Origin: UKL13-2 sp038321965
Lineage (GTDB): Bacteria; Pseudomonadota; Gammaproteobacteria; Burkholderiales; Usitatibacteraceae
DNA length: 64,000 bases
NCBI GenBank assembly: GCA_038321965.1
Contig: JBBQFL010000015.1
Span: forward strand, 1-64,000
Direction of reading: 5' to 3'
Shown: piece by piece, positions 17,509-26,483 of the stretch
Numbering within the stretch: the stretch's first letter is position 1
How the letters are laid out: each line of letters begins with the position of its first letter
Notes under the pieces: generated by a model
Seen by the model: only the letters and a program-made list of their open reading frames with translations
What the model was told of the DNA's origin: nothing
The model's database searches: none
Made by a program: the position numbers and the translations under genes

Positions 17509-17537
17509 CTTGAGAATGGTTTTGCAGACCCCAAATA
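17509..17537 (+). promoter_or_regulatory. Sigma-32-type heat-shock promoter for lon
   Basis: CTTGAGA at 17509-17515, 13 bases of spacer, then CCCCAAATA at 17529-17537. The sigma-32 consensus is CTTGAAA, N13-14, CCCCATnTA, so each element differs at one position. It lies 44 bases before the lon ATG, the expected place for heat-shock control of lon. Confidence 0.78.
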
Positions 17538-17580
17538 AAACTCCCAATAATTTTTCTCGCGCATTGCCAAGGACGAGACT

Positions 17581-19989
17581 ATGAGCTCTTCGCCAAAAGA
17601 CACCGATTCGAACATCCTGCCACTTCTGCCGCTACGCGACGTTGTAGTGTTCCCGCATATGGTCATCCCGCTTTTTGTCGGACGTCCAAAATCCATCAAA
17701 GCACTTGAGGCCGCGATGGAAGAGGGAAAAAACGTGGTGCTGGTCGCGCAAAAATCTGCCGCCAACGATGAGCCGACACCAGAGGACCTCTACGAGGTTG
17801 GCACCGTTGCAAGCATTTTGCAGATGCTGAAGCTTCCGGACGGCACGGTAAAAGTACTGGTTGAAGGTGTCCATCGTGCACGCATCAATCACGTATTGAA
17901 CGTAAAGGAAAACTATGAGGCGGATGCGTCGCCCATTCCTCAGGAAGAAGGCGACAACAACGAAGTTGAGGCCATGCGCCGCAGCTTGTTTGCGCAGTTT
18001 GATCAGTACGTCAAGCTGAACAAGAAAATTCCACCTGAGGTACTGACCTCGCTGTCCGGCATTGAAAACGCCAGTCGTCTTTCCGACACGATTGCCGCCC
18101 ACCTGCCGCTAAAATTGGAGCAGAAGCAACAAATTCTTGAGAATTTTGATGTGCCTGCGCGCTTGGAGCAGTTACTCGGCTTGCTGGAAACCGAAATCGA
18201 TATTCTACAAGTCGAAAAGCGTATCCGCGGTCGTGTCAAACGCCAAATGGAAAAAAGCCAGCGCGAATATTATTTGAACGAACAGGTAAAGGCGATCCAA
18301 AAGGAGCTCGGCGAGACCGAAGAGGGCGCTGACATCGACGAGCTTGAAAAGAAAATCAAGGCTGCACACATGCCCAAGGAGGCACGTACAAAGGCTGACG
18401 CAGAACTGAAGAAGCTGAAGTTGATGTCTCCAATGTCGGCGGAAGCAACCGTTGTTCGCAATTACATCGACACCCTGGTTGGCTTGCCATGGAAGAAGAA
18501 AACAAAGGTAAGTTCCGACTTGCTCAATGCAGAAAAAGTGCTCGATGCAGATCACTACGGCCTGGAAAAAGTGAAGGAGCGCATCGTCGAGTACCTTGCC
18601 GTACAAAGTCGCGTCGACAAGTTGAAAGCCCCAATTCTCTGTCTGGTGGGACCTCCCGGCGTGGGCAAGACCTCACTAGGACAATCCATTGCGAAAGCGA
18701 CCAACCGCAAATTCATTCGCATGTCGCTGGGCGGCGTTCGTGACGAATCGGAAATTCGCGGTCACCGTCGTACGTACATCGGCTCCATGCCTGGAAAAAT
18801 CCTGCAAAACATGACGAAGGTAGGTGTGCGGAATCCGCTATTTCTGCTCGACGAAGTCGACAAAATGGGGATGGATTTCCGCGGCGATCCCGCCAGCGCG
18901 TTGTTGGAAGTGCTCGATCCTGAACAGAATCACACGTTCCAGGACCATTATGTCGAAGTGGATTTCGATTTGTCCGACGTGATGTTTGTCGCCACATCGA
19001 ATTCATTCAATATTCCGCCCGCGTTGCTTGACCGCATGGAAGTGATTCGTCTTGCCGGCTACACCGAAGACGAAAAAGTACACATCGCCAGGCAGTATTT
19101 GTTACCAAAACAAATGAAAGCCAATGGCGTCAAAGCCGAAGAGTTGCACATCGCTGACCCTGCGTTGCGCGATATCACTCGCTATTACACGCGGGAAGCT
19201 GGCGTAAGGGGTATGGATCGCGAAATCGCGCGCATCTGCCGCAAAGTGGTGAAGGCACAGCTGACGAAAAAGAAAGAAGGTAAAGCGCAGGTATTGGCAA
19301 AGAACTTGGACAAGTATCTTGGTGTCCGTCGCTATTCCTACGGCATAGCCGAAAAAACGAATCAGATCGGTCAGGTAACGGGATTGGCCTGGACCGAAGT
19401 CGGCGGCGAACTGTTGACCGTTGAGGCCGCACGTTTGCCTGGGAAAGGCAAAGTAGACACGACTGGAAAACTTGGTGACGTAATGCAAGAATCAATCAAG
19501 GCGGCGATTTCAGTAGTACGCTCGCGGGCAAAAACGCTCGGCATCGCGGACGATTTCTACGAAAAAAATGATCTGCATATTCACCTTCCTGAGGGTGCAA
19601 CACCGAAGGATGGACCAAGTGCCGGCATTGCTATTACGACTGCGCTCGTTTCGGTATTAAGCGGGATTCCTGTGCGCTGCGATGTTGCAATGACCGGTGA
19701 AATTACCTTGCGCGGGGAAGTACTGCCGATAGGTGGGCTTAAAGAAAAGCTGCTTGCTGCGGCGCGCGGTGGGATCAAGACAGTACTGATTCCCGAGGAA
19801 AATGAAAAAGACCTCGTCGAAATCCCGCATGAAATTACCAAGAACCTGAAAATAATTCCAGTGCGCTGGATAGACAAAGTCCTTGAGACGGCTCTGGAGC
19901 GCAATCCTGTCCCTCTTGTCGAGGCGGTCGATGTGCCCGCAGGTGGCGCGGCAGTAAAGGAAATCGCGCCAGTTGTCACGAAGCACTGA
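17581..19989 (+). CDS. lon: ATP-dependent Lon protease
   Basis: AAA+ serine protease of 802 residues that removes misfolded and regulatory proteins in the cytoplasm. The LON substrate-binding domain starts at about residue 14 (LPLLPLRDVVVFPHMVIPL). A coiled coil follows (about 225-290), then Walker A GPPGVGKT (357-364), Walker B FLLDEVDKM, and the protease domain with S680 in PKDGPSAG and its Lys partner (K723) in GGLKEK. AAGGA precedes the start. Transcription is probably from the sigma-32-like promoter upstream, separate from tig-clpP-clpX. Confidence 0.97.
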   Translation: MSSSPKDTDSNILPLLPLRDVVVFPHMVIPLFVGRPKSIKALEAAMEEGKNVVLVAQKSAANDEPTPEDLYEVGTVASILQMLKLPDGTVKVLVEGVHRARINHVLNVKENYEADASPIPQEEGDNNEVEAMRRSLFAQFDQYVKLNKKIPPEVLTSLSGIENASRLSDTIAAHLPLKLEQKQQILENFDVPARLEQLLGLLETEIDILQVEKRIRGRVKRQMEKSQREYYLNEQVKAIQKELGETEEGADIDELEKKIKAAHMPKEARTKADAELKKLKLMSPMSAEATVVRNYIDTLVGLPWKKKTKVSSDLLNAEKVLDADHYGLEKVKERIVEYLAVQSRVDKLKAPILCLVGPPGVGKTSLGQSIAKATNRKFIRMSLGGVRDESEIRGHRRTYIGSMPGKILQNMTKVGVRNPLFLLDEVDKMGMDFRGDPASALLEVLDPEQNHTFQDHYVEVDFDLSDVMFVATSNSFNIPPALLDRMEVIRLAGYTEDEKVHIARQYLLPKQMKANGVKAEELHIADPALRDITRYYTREAGVRGMDREIARICRKVVKAQLTKKKEGKAQVLAKNLDKYLGVRRYSYGIAEKTNQIGQVTGLAWTEVGGELLTVEAARLPGKGKVDTTGKLGDVMQESIKAAISVVRSRAKTLGIADDFYEKNDLHIHLPEGATPKDGPSAGIAITTALVSVLSGIPVRCDVAMTGEITLRGEVLPIGGLKEKLLAAARGGIKTVLIPEENEKDLVEIPHEITKNLKIIPVRWIDKVLETALERNPVPLVEAVDVPAGGAAVKEIAPVVTKH

Positions 19990-20045
19990 AATCAGGCAAG
20001 TAAGATCATAAATGTACGTAAGATAGCGAACAGGCGTAACTTTGC

Positions 20046-20075
20046 TTGACACGTCCTTTCGCTACTTGATATAAA
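20046..20075 (+). promoter_or_regulatory. Sigma-70 promoter for hupB
   Basis: TTGACA (20046-20051, perfect -35), an 18-base spacer and TATAAA (20070-20075, 5 of 6). It lies about 130 bases upstream of the HU start, leaving a long leader. This is one of the clearest vegetative promoters in the window, as expected for an abundant nucleoid protein. Confidence 0.8.
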
Positions 20076-20205
20076 ACCAACTTGCAGCGTGTATCGCAAA
20101 TTATGCGAGTTGATGCTTCAATTTCCAGGTGAATTGTTTTTCACTTGATCGTCCGGCCCGCTCTTCGGGTCTGCATAAGAAACTATCCCAGGAAGGATAC
20201 GCCCC

Positions 20206-20478
20206 GTGAACAAATCCGAATTGATTGAATCCATTGCCAAGTCCGCCGATATTTCAAAAGCCGCAGCACAGAGGGCGCTGGACAGTATGGTTGGCGCTGT
20301 CAGGTTGTCACTTAAGCGCGGGCACATGGTCACCTTGGTGGGCTTTGGTACGTTTTACGTGGGTAAGCGGGCGGCTCGTGCGGGACGAAATCCGCGCACT
20401 GGTGCCGCTATCAAGATCAAGGCGGCGAAAGTTCCAAAATTCCGTGCTGGAAAAGCGCTAAAGGATGCGTTAAACTAG
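20206..20478 (+). CDS. hupB: DNA-binding protein HU-beta
   Basis: A small histone-like protein of 90 residues that bends and compacts DNA as a dimer. It begins MNKSELIESIAKSADISKAAAQRAL and carries the family signature GFGTFYVGKRAARAGRNPRTG in the DNA-gripping arm, then KAAKVPKFRAGKALKDALN. It starts with GTG, with AAGGA at good spacing. The position after lon is conserved in many proteobacteria, and two tRNA genes follow closely. Confidence 0.96.
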   Translation: MNKSELIESIAKSADISKAAAQRALDSMVGAVRLSLKRGHMVTLVGFGTFYVGKRAARAGRNPRTGAAIKIKAAKVPKFRAGKALKDALN

Positions 20479-20485
20479 CGGGCTT

Positions 20486-20561
20486 GGGTGCTTAGCTCAG
20501 CTGGTAGAGCGTCGCCCTTACAAGGCGAATGCCGGGGGTTCGAGCCCCTCAGCACCCACCA
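20486..20561 (+). tRNA. tRNA-Val (anticodon TAC)
   Basis: 76 bases with encoded CCA. Acceptor arms GGGTGCT and AGCACCC pair; anticodon stem TCGCC/GGCGA carries loop CTTACAA with TAC at 20519-20521; the T arm is GGGGGTTCGAGCCCCT. It lies 8 bases after the hupB stop, so it may be co-transcribed with it. Confidence 0.97.
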
Positions 20562-20628
20562 GCAGTAACGCAGCAAGTATTGGCAATAAATCAGTATCAA
20601 GTTCCCATCAGGGACGCTACCGACTAAT

Positions 20629-20705
20629 GGAGTGGTAGTTCAGTTGGTTAGAATACCGGCCTGTCACGCCGGGGGTCGCGGGTTCGAGTCCCGTCCACTC
20701 CGCCA
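20629..20705 (+). tRNA. tRNA-Asp (anticodon GTC)
   Basis: 77 bases with encoded CCA. Acceptor arms GGAGTGG and CCACTCC pair; anticodon stem CCGGC/GCCGG holds loop CTGTCAC with GTC at 20663-20665; the T arm is CGGGTTCGAGTCCCG. It follows tRNA-Val by 67 bases and is directly followed by a terminator. Confidence 0.97.
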
Positions 20706-20710
20706 GACCA

Positions 20711-20739
20711 GGGGCGAGCTTTCGAGTTCGCCCCTTTTT
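20711..20739 (+). terminator. Rho-independent terminator after tRNA-Asp
   Basis: GGGGCGAGCT and AGTTCGCCCC pair over 10 bp (one G-U) around a TTCG tetraloop, followed by TTTTT. It ends the hupB / tRNA-Val / tRNA-Asp transcript. Confidence 0.92.
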
Positions 20740-20800
20740 ATATGCGCCCCAATTTGCTTCATCGATAACTAGTCACACTTTTCAAAGACTGAATAAAAGC

Positions 20801-22708
20801 ATGCTAGAGACCATTCGCACTGCCGCAAGCACATGGATTGCCAAAGTGATTCTCGCGCTGATCACTTTCCCGTTTGCGTTGTGGGGTGTCGAATCCTATA
20901 TTCGGACGGCGCCGGGGCAAGAAACCGCAGCGACCGTGGAAAAAGAGAAAATTACAACACAGGAATTTCAGCAGGCCGTGCGAAATCAGCTGGATCAATT
21001 TCGCCAACAGTTTGGCGGTAGCATTGACGCCTCCGTTATGGACAACCCCGAGATGCGGAAGTCGATCCTTGACCAATTGATCGACCAACGGCTGGTGGTT
21101 GAAGCCACAAAAAACAGCGGACTCGTAGTTAGTGATGCGACCTTGCGAGAGCGTATCGGCACGGAGCCCAGTTTTCAGCAGGATGGCAAGTTTGCTCCCA
21201 CGCGCTATGAACTTTTCCTTAAGGCGCAGGGTTTGTCGGCAGTGGGTTTTGAAGGCCGGATGCGGCAGGATTTGGAACGACAACAATTTGTCGAGAGCAT
21301 TGCGTCGACCAGCTTTGCTTCAAACGCGAGCGTCAAGCAGTATTTGCGGGCGTCGGAGCAGACTCGCGATGTGGCGATTATCAACATCGCGCCGGAGCAA
21401 TTCTTGCCACAAGTGAAAATCACGCCTGACGCTGCCAAGGCGTTTTATGAACAAAAGAAAGTCGAGTTCACATCGCCCGAACAAGTGCGTGCTGAGTACG
21501 TCGAGCTGTCTGTGGATGCGTTGACGCCGACCATTCAGATTGCTGCGGAAGAGGTAAAAGCGTTCTACGAAGCCAACAGCAACCGTTATATTCAGAAGGA
21601 GCAGCGTAAGGCCAGTCATATCCTCATCAACGTGACGCCAAAGGCAACGGACGCAGAGAAAAAAGCGGCAAAGGACAAAGCCGATGCGCTATTCGCGCAA
21701 GTTAAGAAAAATCCGAAAGAATTTGCGGAACTAGCCAAGAAAAACTCTCAAGATGCCGGCTCTGCAGTCAATGGGGGTGACCTCGGCTTTTTTGCACGCG
21801 GCGCGATGGTGAAGCCGTTTGAAGAGGCGACGTTTGGCGCAAAAAAGGACGAATTACTTGGGCCCGTCTTGTCGGATTTTGGCTATCACATTATTCTCGT
21901 GACTGAAATTCAGGCGGAAAAAGGCAAAGGGCTCGCGGAAGTGGCGCCAGAAATTGAAGGTGAACTAAAAAAGCAACGAGCGGCTCGCAAGTTTGCCGAA
22001 CTCGCCGAGAAATTCACGAATGCTGCGTACGAGCAGTCAAGCAGTCTTAAAGCTGCCGCTGAAGCGGTGAGTCTGCCGATCAAGCAGTCGCCTTGGTTGG
22101 CAAAGGGGCAGGGCATGCCGCCGCCATTCAGCAATCAAAAGCTGCAGACGGCCTTGTTTTCCGAGGAAGTACAGAAAAATAAACGTAACACCGAGACGGT
22201 AGAAGTGGCCACCAATACGCTGGTCGTGGCGCGCTTACTGGAATCAAAACCTGCAGTCGTCAAGCCATTGGCTGAGGTCGAAGCGGGAATCATCGCGCGC
22301 CTGACGCGTGAAGAAGCTGGCAAGCTTGCCACCAAGGATGGAGAGGCAAAACTTGCTGCGCTAAAACAAGGCAAAGCTTCCGATCTCAAGTGGCCGGCTA
22401 TGTTATCGGTCGGGCGTGCTGCACCAGGCGGGCTGGCGCCGAATGTCATTGAAGCGGCGATGAAAGCGGATCCTAAAGTGCTACCTGCCTTTGTGGGCAC
22501 TGAAAAACCTGGTGGGGGGTTCGTTTTGGTGCAAGTAGGAAAAGTGAATGACTCGCCTGTGATTGATGAGGCAAAGTTGCAAACCACACGGACCCGCATC
22601 GCTCAAGCGCAAAACCAACAAGAAATTTTGGCCACACTTGCGCAAATACGCGCCAAGTCCAGTGTCACCATTTCCAAAGACGCGCTGACCAAGAAATCCG
22701 ACCAATAG
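20801..22708 (+). CDS. ppiD: Periplasmic folding chaperone PpiD (SurA_N / PpiC type)
   Basis: An inner-membrane-anchored chaperone of 635 residues that assists proteins leaving the Sec translocon. It has an N-terminal cytoplasmic stub, a TM helix (about 14-32), a SurA-like N-domain (EKEKITTQEFQQAVRNQLDQ), and a parvulin-type PpiC domain at about 270-368 (ASHILINVTP, then GGDLGFFARGAMVKPFEEATF and SDFGYHIILV). A long C-terminal helical part closes on the chaperone domain. PpiD parvulin domains are often inactive as isomerases. Position downstream of hupB is conserved. Confidence 0.94.
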   Translation: MLETIRTAASTWIAKVILALITFPFALWGVESYIRTAPGQETAATVEKEKITTQEFQQAVRNQLDQFRQQFGGSIDASVMDNPEMRKSILDQLIDQRLVVEATKNSGLVVSDATLRERIGTEPSFQQDGKFAPTRYELFLKAQGLSAVGFEGRMRQDLERQQFVESIASTSFASNASVKQYLRASEQTRDVAIINIAPEQFLPQVKITPDAAKAFYEQKKVEFTSPEQVRAEYVELSVDALTPTIQIAAEEVKAFYEANSNRYIQKEQRKASHILINVTPKATDAEKKAAKDKADALFAQVKKNPKEFAELAKKNSQDAGSAVNGGDLGFFARGAMVKPFEEATFGAKKDELLGPVLSDFGYHIILVTEIQAEKGKGLAEVAPEIEGELKKQRAARKFAELAEKFTNAAYEQSSSLKAAAEAVSLPIKQSPWLAKGQGMPPPFSNQKLQTALFSEEVQKNKRNTETVEVATNTLVVARLLESKPAVVKPLAEVEAGIIARLTREEAGKLATKDGEAKLAALKQGKASDLKWPAMLSVGRAAPGGLAPNVIEAAMKADPKVLPAFVGTEKPGGGFVLVQVGKVNDSPVIDEAKLQTTRTRIAQAQNQQEILATLAQIRAKSSVTISKDALTKKSDQ

Positions 22709-22728
22709 ACGCTTGTCGGATCCTTGAC

Positions 22729-22754
22729 AAAGCGCCTTGTTGGCCGGGCGCTTT
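22729..22754. terminator. Terminator between ppiD and the convergent SDR gene
   Basis: AAAGCGCC and GGCGCTTT pair over 8 bp around a 10-base loop, ending in AGTCTTTC on the plus strand. It touches the stop of the minus-strand gene (22753), so it may serve both directions. The T-tract is short, so termination is probably partial. Confidence 0.6.
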
Positions 22755-23619
22755 AGTCTTTCAGGCTGAACATATCGCGCGGATTGCGTAATTCGGCAAT
22801 ATCCTCCAGACGCGCTTTGACAAGTTTCATGAAATTTGGGTGTGACAGGATATAAAACTGCCGGTCACGGATCGCTTCAAAAGTAATATTTGCCACATCG
22901 ACCGCTGTGAGTCGGCCTGAGCTCACGGCCCGATCAATCATTTGTTGCGCCTTGACCATAGAGTCTGTCGGCCGTTCGGCATTTAGCATATCCTCTGGTC
23001 GGGAAACATGCGACTTGGAAATGCCGGTGGGTGTAAAACCCGGACACAGCACAGATACGGCGATGCGAGGTTCGACTTTTGCCAAATCGTGGTACAACGA
23101 CTCGCTGTGCGCGACCACGGCATGCTTGCTGACGTTATAGGCACCCATCAGGCCCGGCGCGATCAAACCTGCGATCGACGCCACGCTCACGATATGGCCC
23201 TCGTAGTTGGGGTCATTTTTTGCGGCAGCCAGCATCAACGGGGTAAATGTTCGCACGCCGTGGATCACGCCCCAAAGGTTGACGTTTAGCACCCATTCCC
23301 AATCCTTTACCGTGTTCTCCCAGATCAGTCCGCCGGAACCGACACCAGCGTTATTGAACAGACAATGAACCGCACCGAACGAATCGGTCGCCAGTGCGGC
23401 AAGCGATTCAATGTAATGGGCCTTCGACACGTCGCCGGCCAGCGCCACCACTTCCGCACCTGCCGATTTCAATTCAGCCACAGCTTCGTGCAATGGTTCC
23501 TCGCGAATGTCACCAAGCACGAGCCTCATTTTCAGCGTTGCCGCTTTGTCCGCGAATGCGCGGCCCAATCCACTCGCTCCGCCGGTGATGACGGCGATCT
23601 TATTCTCAAAATCTTTCAA
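22753..23619 (-). CDS. SDR-family NAD(P)-dependent oxidoreductase
   Basis: A 288-residue classical short-chain dehydrogenase. It has cofactor motif ITGGASGLGRAFA (about 11-23), NNAGVG, active-site Ser in SVASIAGL, and Tyr-Lys in YNVSKHAVVAHS. The long C-terminal segment (RPEDMLNAERPTDSM to NPRDMFSLKD) is typical of SDRs annotated near fatty-acid and sterol metabolism, but no substrate can be named. It lies convergent to ppiD and about 90 bases upstream of the end of fabI on the same strand; whether they form one transcript is open. Confidence 0.85.
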   Translation of the reverse strand: MKDFENKIAVITGGASGLGRAFADKAATLKMRLVLGDIREEPLHEAVAELKSAGAEVVALAGDVSKAHYIESLAALATDSFGAVHCLFNNAGVGSGGLIWENTVKDWEWVLNVNLWGVIHGVRTFTPLMLAAAKNDPNYEGHIVSVASIAGLIAPGLMGAYNVSKHAVVAHSESLYHDLAKVEPRIAVSVLCPGFTPTGISKSHVSRPEDMLNAERPTDSMVKAQQMIDRAVSSGRLTAVDVANITFEAIRDRQFYILSHPNFMKLVKARLEDIAELRNPRDMFSLKD

Positions 23620-23713
23620 AGGTTTTCCCCATAATTTGTCGAGGGCTAGAATTTACGGGCATTTCAGGGCACTTTTGCTCGGAACGCCGCATGGAATATG
23701 ACGCTACCTAAAT

Positions 23714-24499
23714 TTATGCGGGCATGCCGCTGGCGATGACATTGAAGCCGCAGTCGACGTAGGTAACTTCTCCGGTAACGGCACTCGCGAGGTCACTCAT
23801 CAGGAATGCGGCCACATTGCCGACTTCCTCTTGCGTAACATTTCGCCGCAATGGTGCTTGCTCTTCAAAGAACTTCAGCATTTTGCCGAAGCCACCGATA
23901 CCAGCCGCGGCGAGTGTTTTGATGGGTCCCGCCGAAATCGCATTGGCGCGTATGCCCTTTGGACCCAGGCTGGCGGCCAAGTAACGCGTGACCGCTTCCA
24001 GACTGGCCTTCGCGGCGCCCATGGTGTTGTAATTCGGGACGACTCGCTCCGCGCCCAAATAAGTGAGCGTCAAGCAGGCTGCATTGCGGCCTTGCATCAT
24101 CGGTAGTGCCGCCTTGGCCAGCGCCGCATAGCTATAGCTGGAAATATCGTGGGCAATTCGAAAGTTCTCGCGAGTCATACCATCTAGAAAATCGCCGCCG
24201 ATCGCCTCTCTGGGTGCGAAAGCAATTGCGTGTACAAACCCGTCAAGGCCGTCCCAATGCTTAGCCAATTCCACGAAAAGATTATCGATATCCGCGTCCT
24301 TGGACACATCGCAAGGCAGGATGATCTTGCCGTCAAAATCCGGTGCCAGTTTTTCAACGCGTTCGCGTATGCCTTCACCCGCGTAGGTAAACGCCAATTC
24401 CGCTCCTTCGCGTTTCATTGCCTTGGCAATGCCGTAGGCAATTGAGCGTTGTGACAACAGCCCGGTGATCAGGATTTTTTTATTGGCAAGAAAGCCCAT
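23714..24499 (-). CDS. fabI: Enoyl-[acyl-carrier-protein] reductase (NADH) FabI
   Basis: Last reductive step of each fatty-acid elongation round, trans-2-enoyl-ACP to acyl-ACP, 261 residues. It starts MGFLANKKILITGLLSQRSI with the FabI-type cofactor loop, keeps the Y-x6-K catalytic pair in NYNTMGAAK (about 157-164), and has GIRANAISAGPIKTLAA. This is the enzyme class targeted by triclosan-type inhibitors. The ATG at 24499 is chosen because GGAGGAGAA precedes it; the open frame to 24568 is leader. It is divergent from the solute-binding protein cluster. Confidence 0.96.
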   Translation of the reverse strand: MGFLANKKILITGLLSQRSIAYGIAKAMKREGAELAFTYAGEGIRERVEKLAPDFDGKIILPCDVSKDADIDNLFVELAKHWDGLDGFVHAIAFAPREAIGGDFLDGMTRENFRIAHDISSYSYAALAKAALPMMQGRNAACLTLTYLGAERVVPNYNTMGAAKASLEAVTRYLAASLGPKGIRANAISAGPIKTLAAAGIGGFGKMLKFFEEQAPLRRNVTQEEVGNVAAFLMSDLASAVTGEVTYVDCGFNVIASGMPA

Positions 24500-24638
24500 G
24501 ACTCGTTCTCCTCCTCGTGCGCGAAGCGGCAAGTTTAGCCGATTCAATCGCAGTAAAGTCTGACACAATGTGTTGCGCCGTTTCGGGTATAGTGAGCGCG
24601 CTTTTTATCGGGAACACTCGCTACCCCTTTGAGGTGAT

Positions 24639-26483
24639 ATGCGTTACAAACGACCGCTGGCCGGTTTATTAATTCGTGTGTTGGTTGGGTGCCAATTAGT
24701 GGCAATTTCAGGCTCGGCACTCTCGGCTTCGGCCGAATACAAGCCAGACCCCAACAAAGTCTTGCGCTACGCATTCGAAATTGCGGAGACCACACTTGAC
24801 CCCCAAAAGGTTGCGGATCTGTACTCGAACATCGTCAACAGTGCGGTTTTCGATACGCCATTGGTCTATGACTATCTCGCAAACCCGGCAAAGCTAAAAA
24901 TCAACACGCTGGCCTCCCTGCCAGAGGTATCCGCCGATTACAAGACTTTCACCTTTCGGGTGAAGCCTGGAATTTTCTTTGCCGATGACGCCGCGTTCGG
25001 CGGCAAGAAGCGGGAACTGGTTGCCGAAGACTACGTGTACTCCATCAAACGGCTATTTGACCCAAAGCTAACCGCGCCGCTGCTGGCGGAAGTCGACGGT
25101 TTTCTGGTCGGTTCTGTCGAATACCTCGACACGGCGCGCAAAGCCAACCGGCTGGATTACGATGCGCCGTTCGAGGGCGTTAAAGCCTTGGACAGATACA
25201 CGTTTCAGATCAAGCTCATCAATCCCAAGCCCGTTTTCATTTACAACCTGACCGATTGCCGCTTTTCTTGCGCGGTCGCACGCGAAGTCGTTGAAAAATA
25301 TGGGGCTGATATTGGTTCGCATCCAGTGGGCACAGGCGCATTTCGCATTGCCGAATGGCGGCGATCTTCCAGAATGGTATTTGAACCAAATCCTAATTTT
25401 CGCGAATTATATTTCGACGCAGAGCCGGGGTCGGATGACAAGGACGGACAAGCGATACTCGCGCGCTTGAAGGGCAAACGCATGCCGCTGGTGGGTCGCA
25501 TTGAAGTCTCGGTCATAGAGGAAATGCAGCCGCGCTGGATCTCATTTTTGGGCCGGGGCCAGGACTTAATGTGGAAAATGCCGGAAGAATTTGCCAATAC
25601 CGCCGTGCCCGATCACCAACTCGCGCCAAATTTGAAGAAACTTGGACTGCGATTCAAACAGACGCCTCTGCTCGATCTGACCTACATGTACTTCAACATG
25701 TACGACGAAACCGTTGGCGGCTATACCGCTGACAAGGTGGCGTTGCGGCGCGCAATTACGTTGGCCTACAAGACCCAGGATGAAATTAGCATCATTCGAA
25801 AAGGCCAGGCAATTGCCGCGCAGACGCCGTACAGTCCCGGCGTAGCGGGATACGACGCAAATTTTCGCACCAGTGCGAATGAATATAGTCCGTCGAAAGC
25901 CAATGCCTTATTGGACATGTACGGCTATGTCCGTGGAAGTGACGGTTACCGCACCATGCCGGACGGGCGCCCGCTGATTTTGAAACATAACTCGACGCCG
26001 ATTGAGCGCGACAAGCAGATTGATGAGATGTGGAAACGGTCGCTGGATGAGGTGGGTATTCGGATCGAGATCCGCAAGGCCAAATGGCCCGACCTGTTGA
26101 AAGAATCCTATGCGGGTAAATTGATGATGTGGCAACTGGGGAATTCGGCAACGTCACCTGATGCTGAAACATGGCTGAGTTCGCTTTACGGCCCGAATGA
26201 AGGGCAAAAAGGCAACCAGGCAAATTTCAAACTCAAAGCCTACGATGAGGCCTACGAGAAGGCCTCACTTCTCCCAGATAGCCCGGAACGCACCAGGTTG
26301 TATCAAGAAATGGCCAAGCTCATGGTCGCTTATGCGCCATGGAAAATAAATTTGCATCGTATTGCCACTGACCTTTGGTACCCCTACGTGATTGGTTTTC
26401 GCCGCCCACTTGTTCAGTCACAAAACTGGTGGAGTTACATTGATATTGATCTGGCAGTTCTAAAACAATACGAATCAAAATGA
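24639..26483 (+). CDS. Family-5 extracellular solute-binding protein, paralog 1 of 5
   Basis: A periplasmic peptide/oligopeptide receptor of the SBP_bac_5 (DppA/OppA/YejA) group, 614 residues with a signal peptide ending ALSASA. Family landmarks are RYAFEIAETTLDPQKV, FTFRVKPGIFFADD, EDYVYSIKRLFDP, HPVGTGAFRI and YAPWKINLHR. GAGG stands before the ATG. It has a C-x3-C pair (DCRFSCAVARE) shared only with paralog 2. It is the only one of the five where the D-x-D-G-D-G loop near residue 430 is degenerate (VRGSDGYRT). Its stop overlaps the next start (ATGA). The ligand is unknown; such proteins are often annotated loosely as bicyclomycin resistance proteins. Confidence 0.92.
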   Translation: MRYKRPLAGLLIRVLVGCQLVAISGSALSASAEYKPDPNKVLRYAFEIAETTLDPQKVADLYSNIVNSAVFDTPLVYDYLANPAKLKINTLASLPEVSADYKTFTFRVKPGIFFADDAAFGGKKRELVAEDYVYSIKRLFDPKLTAPLLAEVDGFLVGSVEYLDTARKANRLDYDAPFEGVKALDRYTFQIKLINPKPVFIYNLTDCRFSCAVAREVVEKYGADIGSHPVGTGAFRIAEWRRSSRMVFEPNPNFRELYFDAEPGSDDKDGQAILARLKGKRMPLVGRIEVSVIEEMQPRWISFLGRGQDLMWKMPEEFANTAVPDHQLAPNLKKLGLRFKQTPLLDLTYMYFNMYDETVGGYTADKVALRRAITLAYKTQDEISIIRKGQAIAAQTPYSPGVAGYDANFRTSANEYSPSKANALLDMYGYVRGSDGYRTMPDGRPLILKHNSTPIERDKQIDEMWKRSLDEVGIRIEIRKAKWPDLLKESYAGKLMMWQLGNSATSPDAETWLSSLYGPNEGQKGNQANFKLKAYDEAYEKASLLPDSPERTRLYQEMAKLMVAYAPWKINLHRIATDLWYPYVIGFRRPLVQSQNWWSYIDIDLAVLKQYESK

